From the NCBI GenBank assembly GCA_001007665.1, contig JXQG01000004.1:1-56945 (forward strand): a stretch of 56,945 bases of DNA. Direction: 5' to 3'. This DNA is from Candidatus Synechococcus spongiarum SP3 (GTDB taxonomy: Bacteria; Cyanobacteriota; Cyanobacteriia; PCC-6307; Cyanobiaceae). Made by a program: the position numbers and the translations under genes. A model generated the notes under the pieces. It worked only from the letters and a program-made list of their open reading frames with translations, did not search any database and had not been told where the DNA came from. Within the stretch, counting starts at the first letter, position 1. Each line of letters opens with the position of its first letter. Below are positions 49,462 to 56,945 of the stretch, piece after piece.

Positions 49462-49568
49462 ACCGCACCACTGCTGAGACTGGGCTCAGTTTGACAGCTG
49501 CAGCATGGCAGCGCCAGTGGCTATGGTTCTTTCGGTAACGAAACCGGAGACCTTGAACCGCAAGGGGC

Positions 49569-49889
<321 letters not shown>

Positions 49890-49913
49890 TCACGGTTATT
49901 TACCTGGAACGGG

Positions 49914-49928
49914 TCCTGGTGACCAGGA
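49914..49928. promoter_or_regulatory. Odd palindrome upstream of acpP
   Basis: TCCTGGTGACCAGGA is a perfect 7+1+7 base inverted repeat about 44-58 bases before the acpP ATG, just before a TTAAAAT stretch that could be a -10 element. It may be an operator or a small hairpin in the leader. There is no experimental or family support; the assignment is tentative. Confidence 0.3.
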
Positions 49929-49971
49929 GGTCCGTTAAAATTCCTGGCTGCACCTGCAAGCCCCAAGCCCC

Positions 49972-50238
49972 ATGAGCGATCCCCTCGCCACCCTTGAACA
50001 GGATGTCATCGACATCGTCTCCGAAGTGCTCAGCGTCAGTGACCGGCCGGTCACCCAGGAGAGCCATTTTCAAAACGACCTGGGGGCGGATTCTCTCGAC
50101 ACGGTCGAGCTGGTGATGGCCCTCGAGGAAAAGTTCGAGATTGACATTCCTGACGAGGCGGCCGAAGGAATCACCACCGTGGGCGAAGCGGTGGCGTACA
50201 TCCGTGAGCAGCGCTCCTCCGCGTCAGGGGAGGGTTGA
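49972..50238 (+). CDS. acpP: Acyl carrier protein
   Basis: An 88-residue carrier of fatty-acid synthesis. The phosphopantetheine site is Ser41 in [19 protein letters not shown]. The ~12-residue C-terminal extension ([10 protein letters not shown]) is slightly longer than usual. It directly precedes fabF (40 bases), the usual fatty-acid pair. Confidence 0.97.
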   Translation: MSDPLATLEQDVIDIVSEVLSVSDRPVTQESHFQNDLGADSLDTVELVMALEEKFEIDIPDEAAEGITTVGEAVAYIREQRSSASGEG

Positions 50239-50277
50239 TGGCAGACCCCCAGCACACCTTCCCCACGCTCTGACATC

Positions 50278-51534
50278 ATGCTCACTTCCGCAGGACCACG
50301 CCGTGTTGTAGTGACTGGCCTTGGCGCCGTGACCCCTATTGGCAACGATGTTGAGTGCTATCGGCAAGCCTTGTGCGCCGGCGTCAACGGGGTTGGCCCC
50401 ATCACCCATTTTGACGCCAGTCACCATGGCTGCCGCTTTGCGGCGGAGGTGAAGGACTTTGATCCCAGTGGCCACCTGGACCGCAAAGAGACCAGGCGTT
50501 GGGAGCGCTTTTGCCAATTTGGCGTGGTCACCGCGAAGCAGGCCCTGGCCCAGTCCGGGCTACAAATCACCGAGGACAATGCCGACCGTGTTGGCGTGCT
50601 GATCGGGTCGGGCATCGGCGGTGTGCTGCTGATGGAGACCCAGGCACTGGTGATGGACAAGAAGGGACCGGACCGGGTCAGTCCCTTCACGGTGCCCATG
50701 ATGATCCCCAATATGGCCGCTGGCCTCACCGCTATTGCCCTGGGGGCGCAAGGCCCAAGCAATGCGGTTTGCACCGCCTGCGCAGCGGGATCCAACGCCA
50801 TCGGGGATGCCTTTCGCATCATTCAGTACGGGGATGCGGACGCCATGGTCTGTGGCGGTACCGAGTCCCCCATCTCCCCCCTGAGTGTGGCGGGCTTTGC
50901 CAGTGCCCGGGCACTCTCCTCCCGCAACGAGGATCCAGCCCATGCCAGCCGGCCCTTTGACGCGGAGCGGGACGGCTTTGTGATCGGAGAGGGTTCCGGA
51001 ATGCTTCTTATCGAAGAATTGAGCCACGCCCAGACCAGGGGTGCCCCAATCCTGGCCGAGATCATTGGCTACGGCAGCACCTGCGATGCCCACCACGTCA
51101 CCGCTCCCCCCGCTGGCGGCGGCCCTGCCGCCAAAGCCATGGCCCGCTGCCTGGCGGATGGGCGCCTGGAGTCCAGCCAGGTGGACTACATCAATGCCCA
51201 TGGCACCAGCACGGGGGCCAACGACAAGACGGAAACGGCTGCCATTAAAATAGCCCTCGGGGAAGATGTTGCCCACGCCATCCCGGTGAGCTCCACCAAG
51301 TCCATGACAGGTCACCTGTTGGGTGGATCCGGAGGGATTGAAGCCGTGGCCACAGTGCTGGCCCTTACCCATGGCTTTGTGCCCCCCACCATTAACCATG
51401 TGATCCCTGATCCGGACTGCGACCTGGATTACGTCCCCAACGAAGCCCGGGAGATGGCGGTCAACGTTGCCCTGTCCAATTCCTTTGGCTTTGGCGGGCA
51501 CAATGTTTGCCTGGCCTTCCGGCGCTGGACTTAA
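50278..51534 (+). CDS. fabF: 3-oxoacyl-[acyl-carrier-protein] synthase II (KAS II)
   Basis: A 418-residue condensing enzyme that elongates acyl-ACP. The catalytic triad is Cys168 in [17 protein letters not shown], His in [16 protein letters not shown] and His in [19 protein letters not shown]. Start [19 protein letters not shown] and ending [12 protein letters not shown] are characteristic. It follows acpP and precedes tkt, all on the same strand. Confidence 0.97.
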   Translation: MLTSAGPRRVVVTGLGAVTPIGNDVECYRQALCAGVNGVGPITHFDASHHGCRFAAEVKDFDPSGHLDRKETRRWERFCQFGVVTAKQALAQSGLQITEDNADRVGVLIGSGIGGVLLMETQALVMDKKGPDRVSPFTVPMMIPNMAAGLTAIALGAQGPSNAVCTACAAGSNAIGDAFRIIQYGDADAMVCGGTESPISPLSVAGFASARALSSRNEDPAHASRPFDAERDGFVIGEGSGMLLIEELSHAQTRGAPILAEIIGYGSTCDAHHVTAPPAGGGPAAKAMARCLADGRLESSQVDYINAHGTSTGANDKTETAAIKIALGEDVAHAIPVSSTKSMTGHLLGGSGGIEAVATVLALTHGFVPPTINHVIPDPDCDLDYVPNEAREMAVNVALSNSFGFGGHNVCLAFRRWT

Positions 51535-51601
51535 GTGGCGCTGGAATGAACGCTTGTTTTTCCCCATCACTCCTCCCCCACCATTCACCCCTTCCTGCCC
51601 C

Positions 51602-53614
51602 ATGGTTGCCGCACCTGTTTCCATTGACACCCTCTGCGTCAACAGCATCCGCTTTCTGGCCATCGATGCGGTCAACCAAGCCAAAAGTGGCCATCCCGGC
51701 CTGCCCATGGGTGCCGCGCCCATGGGCTACGCCCTGTGGGACAAGGTGATGCGCCACAATCCCAAGAACCCCAAGTGGTTCAACCGGGATCGCTTTGTCT
51801 TGTCCGCCGGTCATGGCTGCATGTTGCTCTATGCCCTGCTGCACCTGACGGGCTATGACAGCATGTCCCTGGAGGACATCAAGCAATTTCGTCAGTGGGG
51901 CTCCAAAACGCCAGGGCATCCGGAAACCTTTGAAACCGCCGGTGTGGAGGTAACCACAGGCCCTCTGGGATCCGGCACGGCCAACGCCGTTGGTCTGGCC
52001 ATCGCGGAGGCTCACCTGGCCGCCCGGTTCAACCGACCGGACTGCACCCTCGTGGATCACTACACCTACGTGATCATGGGGGACGGCTGCAACCAGGAGG
52101 GGGTGGCCTCGGAAGCCTGTTCCCTGGCGGGTCACCTGAAACTGGGCAAGCTGATTGCCCTCTACGACGACAACCACATCACCATTGACGGGGATACGGG
52201 CGTGTCGTTCACCGAGGACGTGCTGAAGCGCTATGAGGCCTATGGCTGGCACGTGCAGCACGTCCCCGACGGCAACACCGACGTGGACGGCATCACCAAG
52301 GCCATCGAGGCCGCCAAGGCCGTCAAGGATCGCCCCAGCATCATCAAGGTGACCACCACCATTGGCTATGGCTCCCCCAACAAGAGCAACACTGGTGACG
52401 CCCACGGTACTCCCCTGGGGTTGGAAGAGGCCCAGCTCACCCGCGAGAGCCTGGGCTGGGACTATGGCCTGTTTGAAGTTCCCCAGGAGGCCTATGGCCA
52501 GTTCCGCCAAGCGGTGGAGCGGGGTGCTGCCGCAGAAGCCCGGTGGAACCAGACCCTGAGCGACTACCGCAAGAGCTATCCCGACGCTGCGGCCGAGTTC
52601 GAGCGGATGCTGCGGGGTGAGCTGCCCCAAGGCTGGGATCAGGACCTGCCTATGTACACCCCGGAAGACAAGGGCCTGGCCACGCGGAAGCACTCCCAGT
52701 TGTGCCTGGCTGCCCTGGGCCCGCGGCTGCCGGAACTCATTGGCGGCTCCGCTGATCTGACCCACTCCAACTACACGGACATCAAAGGGGAAACGGGGTC
52801 GTTCCAGCCAGAAACACCGGAGAAGCGCTATCTGCATTTCGGGGTGCGGGAACATGCCATGGCGGCCGTGATCAACGGCATCGCCTACCACGACAGCGGC
52901 TTGATCCCCTATGGGGGCACCTTCCTGGTGTTTGCGGACTACATGCGGGGGTCCATGCGCCTTTCCGCCGTCTCGGGACTGGGGGTTCTCTACGTGCTCA
53001 CCCATGATTCCGTCGGGGTGGGAGAGGACGGCCCCACCCACCAGCCTGTGGAAACCATGGCGTCCCTGCGGGCCATGCCCAACATGGTGGTGATCCGTCC
53101 GGGGGACGGCAACGAGACCAGCGGGGCCTACAAGGTGGCCATCCGCAACCGGAAACGCCCCACGGCCTTGGCCCTCAGCCGCCAGGGCATGCCCAACCAG
53201 GCCAACTCTTCCGCCGACAAAGTGGCCCAGGGGGCCTACGTACTGGAGGACTGCTCCGGTGTACCCCAGTTGATTCTCATCGGCACCGGCAGTGAGTTGA
53301 ATCTCTGCGTCCAGGCGTCCAGGCAACTCACTGCCATGGGGCACAGGATTCGGGTGGTGTCCATGCCCTCCATGGAGTTGTTTGAGGAGCAAAGCTCCGC
53401 CTACCGGGACGCCGTGCTCCCCCCAGCGGTGCGCAAACGCCTTGTGGTGGAAGCAGCGGCGGCGTTCGGGTGGCACAAGTACATCGGCCTGGACGGGGAC
53501 AGTGTGACCATGGCCCGTTTTGGGGCCTCCGCCCCTGGCGCCACGTGCCTGGAAAAATTCGGCTTCACCACCGCCAACGTGGTGGCCAAGGCCCAGGCAC
53601 TCCTGGCCGCTTAG
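51602..53614 (+). CDS. tkt: Transketolase
   Basis: A ~670-residue thiamine-diphosphate enzyme of the Calvin and pentose phosphate cycles. [20 protein letters not shown], the ThDP/Mg-binding [50 protein letters not shown] and the [16 protein letters not shown] pyrimidine-domain motif are all present. The ATG at 51602 is the family start; an open frame continues back into fabF but is not coding. Its stop overlaps that of the opposing gene at 53611. Confidence 0.97.
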   Translation: MVAAPVSIDTLCVNSIRFLAIDAVNQAKSGHPGLPMGAAPMGYALWDKVMRHNPKNPKWFNRDRFVLSAGHGCMLLYALLHLTGYDSMSLEDIKQFRQWGSKTPGHPETFETAGVEVTTGPLGSGTANAVGLAIAEAHLAARFNRPDCTLVDHYTYVIMGDGCNQEGVASEACSLAGHLKLGKLIALYDDNHITIDGDTGVSFTEDVLKRYEAYGWHVQHVPDGNTDVDGITKAIEAAKAVKDRPSIIKVTTTIGYGSPNKSNTGDAHGTPLGLEEAQLTRESLGWDYGLFEVPQEAYGQFRQAVERGAAAEARWNQTLSDYRKSYPDAAAEFERMLRGELPQGWDQDLPMYTPEDKGLATRKHSQLCLAALGPRLPELIGGSADLTHSNYTDIKGETGSFQPETPEKRYLHFGVREHAMAAVINGIAYHDSGLIPYGGTFLVFADYMRGSMRLSAVSGLGVLYVLTHDSVGVGEDGPTHQPVETMASLRAMPNMVVIRPGDGNETSGAYKVAIRNRKRPTALALSRQGMPNQANSSADKVAQGAYVLEDCSGVPQLILIGTGSELNLCVQASRQLTAMGHRIRVVSMPSMELFEEQSSAYRDAVLPPAVRKRLVVEAAAAFGWHKYIGLDGDSVTMARFGASAPGATCLEKFGFTTANVVAKAQALLAA

Positions 53615-54471
53615 GCAGCCAGCGCCTGCAGAACGTCCTTGGGGCCCAACTGGCTCAAGGGAGGCAGGGGTTGAATGGCATCCCGTCGGGGCAACCGGCG
53701 GGGATCCTCCATTCCCGCCGCCACCAGGGCGGTTCCCGTGAGCACGGCCAACTGGGCCAGGCGGGGTTCGTCGGTGAGCACCACGTCCACACTGGCCACG
53801 GTGGCGGCCTCCGCCAGTACCGTGGCCGCCTGGCAGCGGTGGACGCCAACAGGCCCTTCCCCATCCCGCGCCAGCCACAACAAGCGCACCGAGGGCACAG
53901 CCCGACCCACGGCCTCCACCAACTCCCGCCAATCCTCCGGCGACCAGTCCGGGACTGCACCGGGCGCCAACAGCAACGCCGGACCGTGCCCCCGGGGCAG
54001 GGCCGCTCTGGCCTCTGCCAATGCACGCTGGGGCAGGGGAAGGCGATAGGCATCGGCATCACAACGCACCCCCAGGGGCCAGAGCCAGGTCGCCAATGCC
54101 TGACCACGCCATCCTGCGGGCAATTTCACCTGTTCGGTGGCGGAAAAACCGCCGATGGCCACGCGTACGGGGATGTGGCTCAGGCTCAGCAGCAGGTCAA
54201 TGGACCAGTCCGCGGACAGATTGAGGCTCACCTGAAAGTCCGGCTCCCGCACACTCCCCAACAGGTTGGTCCAATCCGCCAGGGACCAGCGCTGGCCAAA
54301 GGCAAAGGGAATGCAATGCTCCACCGCCGGCAGGAGGGTCCAGATGGGTGCTGCCTGGGCCGGACAGACCACGTGCAGTTGGGCCGATCGTTGTTCTGCC
54401 AGTGCGGCCATGGCGGGTAGGGCCTGCAACTGGTCCTCTTCTTCTCCGGGCAGGAGAGCCAGTACCTGCAT
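53611..54471 (-). CDS. Glycosyltransferase family 9-like (heptosyltransferase-type) protein
   Basis: A ~286-residue protein with the two-lobed outline of ADP-heptose:LPS heptosyltransferases. It begins [20 protein letters not shown], then VHCIPF-like and [20 protein letters not shown]. The C-terminal lobe has [20 protein letters not shown], then [20 protein letters not shown] (a T.E.R..HLA.L-like motif). Sequence is diverged: the usual 'D.G..H.AA..G' is only partly matched, so the donor and acceptor are unknown. ATG 54471 is preferred; an upstream frame to 54525 is not family-like. Confidence 0.7.
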   Translation of the reverse strand: MQVLALLPGEEEDQLQALPAMAALAEQRSAQLHVVCPAQAAPIWTLLPAVEHCIPFAFGQRWSLADWTNLLGSVREPDFQVSLNLSADWSIDLLLSLSHIPVRVAIGGFSATEQVKLPAGWRGQALATWLWPLGVRCDADAYRLPLPQRALAEARAALPRGHGPALLLAPGAVPDWSPEDWRELVEAVGRAVPSVRLLWLARDGEGPVGVHRCQAATVLAEAATVASVDVVLTDEPRLAQLAVLTGTALVAAGMEDPRRLPRRDAIQPLPPLSQLGPKDVLQALAA

Positions 54472-54533
54472 CACGATCCTGCGTACCCGGAAAGTGTATG
54501 AATGGCAGGCTGAGATGACGAGCAAGGAGGACG

Positions 54534-55220
54534 ATGCACTTATTGGTTGCCGCCGCGGGCAGTGGCCGCCGTGTGGGCGCCGACCGGAACAAGCTGCTGT
54601 TGCCGGTGGCCGGACAGCCTGTTCTGGCCTGGACCGTGGCCGCTGCGTTGCAGAGTCGCCGGATCCACTGGATCGGGATCATCGGCCAGCCCCACGACCG
54701 GGAGGCCATCCTGGCCATCATCCATTCCCTGAACCCCCCCTGCCCCGTCCGCTGGATTGACGGGGGCCGGAGCCGCCAGGATTCCGTGCAGCGGGGGCTG
54801 GCTGGCCTCCCCGCCGAGGCTGGCCACGTGCTGATCCACGATGGAGCCCGTTGCCTCGTGGCGCCCCAGCTTTTTGATCACTGCGCTGACGCGGTTGAGC
54901 ACCGTGGCGCCGTGATCGCTGCGATCCCTGTGACCGACACGATCAAGCAGGTGTCCCCGGGCCGACAGGTGCAGGCCACCGTTGACCGCTCCCAACTCTG
55001 GGCCGCCCAGACACCCCAGGGCTTCCCTGTGGACCAATTGCGCCAGGCCCACCAACTGGCCCGTGAGCGCCAACTGGCGGTGACGGATGATGCGGCCCTG
55101 TTGGAAGACCTGGGTTGGCCCGTGGTGGTGGAGCCGGGCAGCCCCCGGAACTTCAAAATCACCACCCGCTTTGATCTGGAGTTGGCGGCGCTGCTGCTGC
55201 AGTCGTCCAGTTGCCCATAG
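54534..55220 (+). CDS. ispD: 2-C-methyl-D-erythritol 4-phosphate cytidylyltransferase
   Basis: A 228-residue MEP-pathway enzyme that transfers CMP to methylerythritol phosphate on the way to isoprenoids (carotenoids, chlorophyll tail). It shows [20 protein letters not shown] (CTP loop with catalytic Arg and Lys), [35 protein letters not shown] and [11 protein letters not shown] with [14 protein letters not shown]. It is divergent from the GT9-like gene. Confidence 0.95.
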   Translation: MHLLVAAAGSGRRVGADRNKLLLPVAGQPVLAWTVAAALQSRRIHWIGIIGQPHDREAILAIIHSLNPPCPVRWIDGGRSRQDSVQRGLAGLPAEAGHVLIHDGARCLVAPQLFDHCADAVEHRGAVIAAIPVTDTIKQVSPGRQVQATVDRSQLWAAQTPQGFPVDQLRQAHQLARERQLAVTDDAALLEDLGWPVVVEPGSPRNFKITTRFDLELAALLLQSSSCP

Positions 55221-55275
55221 GGGTCCTGGCCCCTGACGCCCTGACTCGTTAGCCTGGGTGTGGTGTTGATGGATC

Positions 55276-56703
55276 GTGCCCTGCCCGTTCTCCCCAGCAG
55301 ACTGTGCCCGGATTCTGGGCTGCTCCATCTCCTCCTCCACCCTCCAGAGACCCGGTGGCGGCATCAGCACCGATAGCCGCCAGTTGCGAGAGGGGGAGAT
55401 CTTCCTGGCCCTCCGTGGTGAGAGCTTTGACGGACATCATTACCTGACCGCAGCAGCGGCGCGAGGGGCTTGTGCCGCCGTTGTGGACGCCAGGGCCGTA
55501 CCCGAGTACCCGCCTCTGCCCCTACTGCCAGTGGCGGACACCCATCAGGCCTACCAGGATCTGGCCCGGGCCTGGCGCCGGCAGTTGGGCTTGCCCCTGG
55601 TGGCGGTGACGGGCTCCGTGGGCAAAACCACGACGCGAGAGTTGATCAAAGCCCTGCTGGCGCCCAAGGGTCCCATTCACACCAGCCAGGCCAACGAGAA
55701 CAACGCCGTTGGCGTGCCCCGCACCATCCTGGCGGCGGATGACACCGCGGCGGCCATGGTGGTGGAGATGGCCATGCGGGGACCGGGAGAAATTGCCGAG
55801 TTGAGCCGTTGTGCCGAGCCGGACCTGGCGGTGATCACCAACATCGGTTCAGCCCACATCGGTCGCCTTGGCAGTCGCGAGGCCATCGCCGCAGCCAAAT
55901 GTGAAATCACCACAGCCCTGGCCAGAACAGGTCTGGTGGTGATCCCGGCCGGGGATCATCTTCTGGAAGCCAGCTTGGCGGCCCGTTGGCACGGTGCGGT
56001 CCATCGCGTGGCCCTGGATGACGACCCTCTTCCCTCCCATTTACCCCCGGCCGACCAGTACGGGCAACTGGAGGGCAACGACCTGTACTTTGGGGAGCGC
56101 CGTTGGCCTCTGCCCTTGCCGGGCGCACACCAGGCGCGCAATCTGATGCTGGCCCTGGTGTGCGCAGAGCGTCTGGGCATAACGCCCGAGAACCGTCACT
56201 TGGCCCAGGTGCGGCTTCCGGGTGGCCGGGCCCGTCAACTGCGGCTGGGCGCCGTCACCGTCTGGGACGAGACCTACAACGCCTCTCCCGAGGCTGTGTT
56301 GGCCACGACAGACATGGTGGCTGAACAACAGGGCCGCCACTTTGCCGTGTTGGGTCCCATGTTGGAGTTGGGACCCTTCGCCCTGGACTGGCATGAGCGC
56401 ATTGGCAAGCACGTGGGCCGCCGGGGCTTTGCCGGGCTGGTGGTGGTGGACGACGGTCCCCTTGGGGATGCTTTGGTTGCTGGTGCGGGCCAGGCGCTGC
56501 CGGTGGTGCAGGTGGTTGAACCCCAGGCGGCCCTGGGCCATGTACTGGCATGGCTGAAGCCCGGTGATCATCTGCTGCTGAAGGCCAGTCGCGGTGTCGC
56601 CCTGGAGCGCCTCATTCCCCTGCTGCAAGCCAGACTGAACAGTGCCCGGGCTCAGGAATCTCTGAGCAACAACTCTTCTCCCTTGTGGGAACTCTCGTCT
56701 TAA
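55276..56703 (+). CDS. murF: UDP-N-acetylmuramoyl-tripeptide--D-alanyl-D-alanine ligase
   Basis: A 475-residue Mur ligase that adds D-Ala-D-Ala to the peptidoglycan precursor. The N-terminal domain has GGGISTDSRQLREGEIFLAL and GESFDGHHYL. The ATP-binding loop is VAVTGSVGKTTTRELIKALL, followed by SQANENNAVGVPRTIL and MAMRGPGEIAEL. The C-terminal domain includes VWDETYNASPEAVLATTDMV. The frame starts at ATG 55276 with a plausible start nearby; the family start is usually close to the SAD..ARIL block. Confidence 0.95.
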   Translation: MPCPFSPADCARILGCSISSSTLQRPGGGISTDSRQLREGEIFLALRGESFDGHHYLTAAAARGACAAVVDARAVPEYPPLPLLPVADTHQAYQDLARAWRRQLGLPLVAVTGSVGKTTTRELIKALLAPKGPIHTSQANENNAVGVPRTILAADDTAAAMVVEMAMRGPGEIAELSRCAEPDLAVITNIGSAHIGRLGSREAIAAAKCEITTALARTGLVVIPAGDHLLEASLAARWHGAVHRVALDDDPLPSHLPPADQYGQLEGNDLYFGERRWPLPLPGAHQARNLMLALVCAERLGITPENRHLAQVRLPGGRARQLRLGAVTVWDETYNASPEAVLATTDMVAEQQGRHFAVLGPMLELGPFALDWHERIGKHVGRRGFAGLVVVDDGPLGDALVAGAGQALPVVQVVEPQAALGHVLAWLKPGDHLLLKASRGVALERLIPLLQARLNSARAQESLSNNSSPLWELSS

Positions 56704-56721
56704 GGTGGTTTCACGTCGACC

Positions 56722-56945
56722 ATGGTTATGCCCTTCAGTGTTCTGTTTTCCGTCTTCGGCATGGGTGTTGCCCTGATGGGCCTCCAGATCCGCCTGTCCG
56801 GCCAGCTGAGAGATCAGATTCGCACCCTTTCCACAGGGGTCCATGGGGACATCAAAGACCTCAACGGCCGCATTGAGCGGGTGGAAGAACGGCTCAGTGG
56901 CGAAATCAAGGCCGTCCGCACCGAACTCAACGGTCGCATCGACCA
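56722..56945 (+). CDS. Membrane-anchored coiled-coil protein, N-terminal part (runs off window)
   Basis: An open frame starts at ATG 56722, 18 bases after murF, and is still open at the window end (74 codons). A hydrophobic anchor (VLFSVFGMGVALMGLQIRL) is followed by a heptad-like polar stretch with an inexact ~20-residue repeat: DIKDLNGRIERVEERLSGE then IKAVRTELNGRID. This predicts a long coiled coil. I do not recognise a family; the anchor-plus-coil design is common in phage-tail-like, host-range or structural proteins, but no function can be assigned. Confidence 0.6.
   Translation, partial: MVMPFSVLFSVFGMGVALMGLQIRLSGQLRDQIRTLSTGVHGDIKDLNGRIERVEERLSGEIKAVRTELNGRID

Noticed and set aside
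51461-53932. A very long open frame on the minus strand opposite tkt and fabF
   Set aside because: It is the antisense shadow of GC-rich tkt. The predicted protein is Gly/His/Arg-rich with no domain, while the plus strand encodes a full transketolase.

Overview
This window is a gene-dense stretch of a cyanobacterial chromosome. The evidence is chlH, psaC, two high-light-inducible (Hli) proteins, PxcA, a Psb32-like protein, a CP12 protein, a cytochrome b6f assembly factor, and an RNA polymerase beta' split into rpoC1 and rpoC2. High GC outside a few islands, the order hisD/rpsT-tatD-rpoB-rpoC1-rpoC2-hli-rlmN, and the psaC/acpP-fabF-tkt block fit the marine Synechococcus/Cyanobium (picocyanobacterial) group. 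A sponge-associated lineage such as 'Candidatus Synechococcus spongiarum' is possible, but that is inference and cannot be proven from the sequence.

Layout. 1-9451: the end of chlH, an hli gene, a small unknown gene, a decayed AAA-ATPase fragment, speA, a Tat-exported PhoX-type phosphatase, and a minus-strand run (TerB-like, psb32-like, pxcA, cobU) facing a cytochrome b6f cofactor-assembly gene. 9482-13134: a complete glycine betaine/proline ABC importer (proV-proW-proX), with an unusually long permease. 13306-19739: CP12, two small membrane or unknown proteins, a glutathionyl-hydroquinone-reductase-like GST, the three-gene proton-translocating transhydrogenase (pntA1-pntA2-pntB) and aspartoacylase. 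20020-26822: tRNA-Thr(CGU) with a perfect hairpin terminator, a DUF3493 gene, and the rimP-nusA-ylxR-infB operon on the minus strand. 26978-32400: a metallophosphoesterase, an HhoA/DegP-type protease, rpiA, hisD, rpsT and tatD. 32616-46291: the rpoB-rpoC1-rpoC2 operon. 46324-56945: hli, rlmN, glmS, psaC, acpP, fabF, tkt, a GT9-like protein, ispD, murF and the start of a membrane-anchored coiled-coil protein.

The striking content is the RNA polymerase. RpoB is of normal size. RpoC1 (948 aa) and RpoC2 (2470 aa) are about 310 and 1100 residues longer than the usual cyanobacterial proteins, in uninterrupted frames with all catalytic motifs intact. The extra sequence falls in four blocks. (1) A ~306-residue insert in the RpoC1 clamp is built of two beta-sandwich repeats of a type normally seen in secreted proteins, and the second repeat is itself split by a SAP-like DNA-binding motif. 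(2) A ~223-residue insert in RpoC2 lies just before the zinc-binding region and carries two copies of a ~105-residue module. (3) A ~450-residue expansion inside the trigger-loop insertion SI3 carries four more copies of that module; the module's apparent parent is the single native copy in SI3. (4) A ~349-residue block in the RpoC2 jaw carries four tandem SAP-like units related to the one in RpoC1. The beta-rich blocks are very AT-rich (27-33% GC in hand-counted pieces, against about 60% around them), whereas the SAP array has host-like GC. I know of no description of an RNA polymerase decorated in this way.
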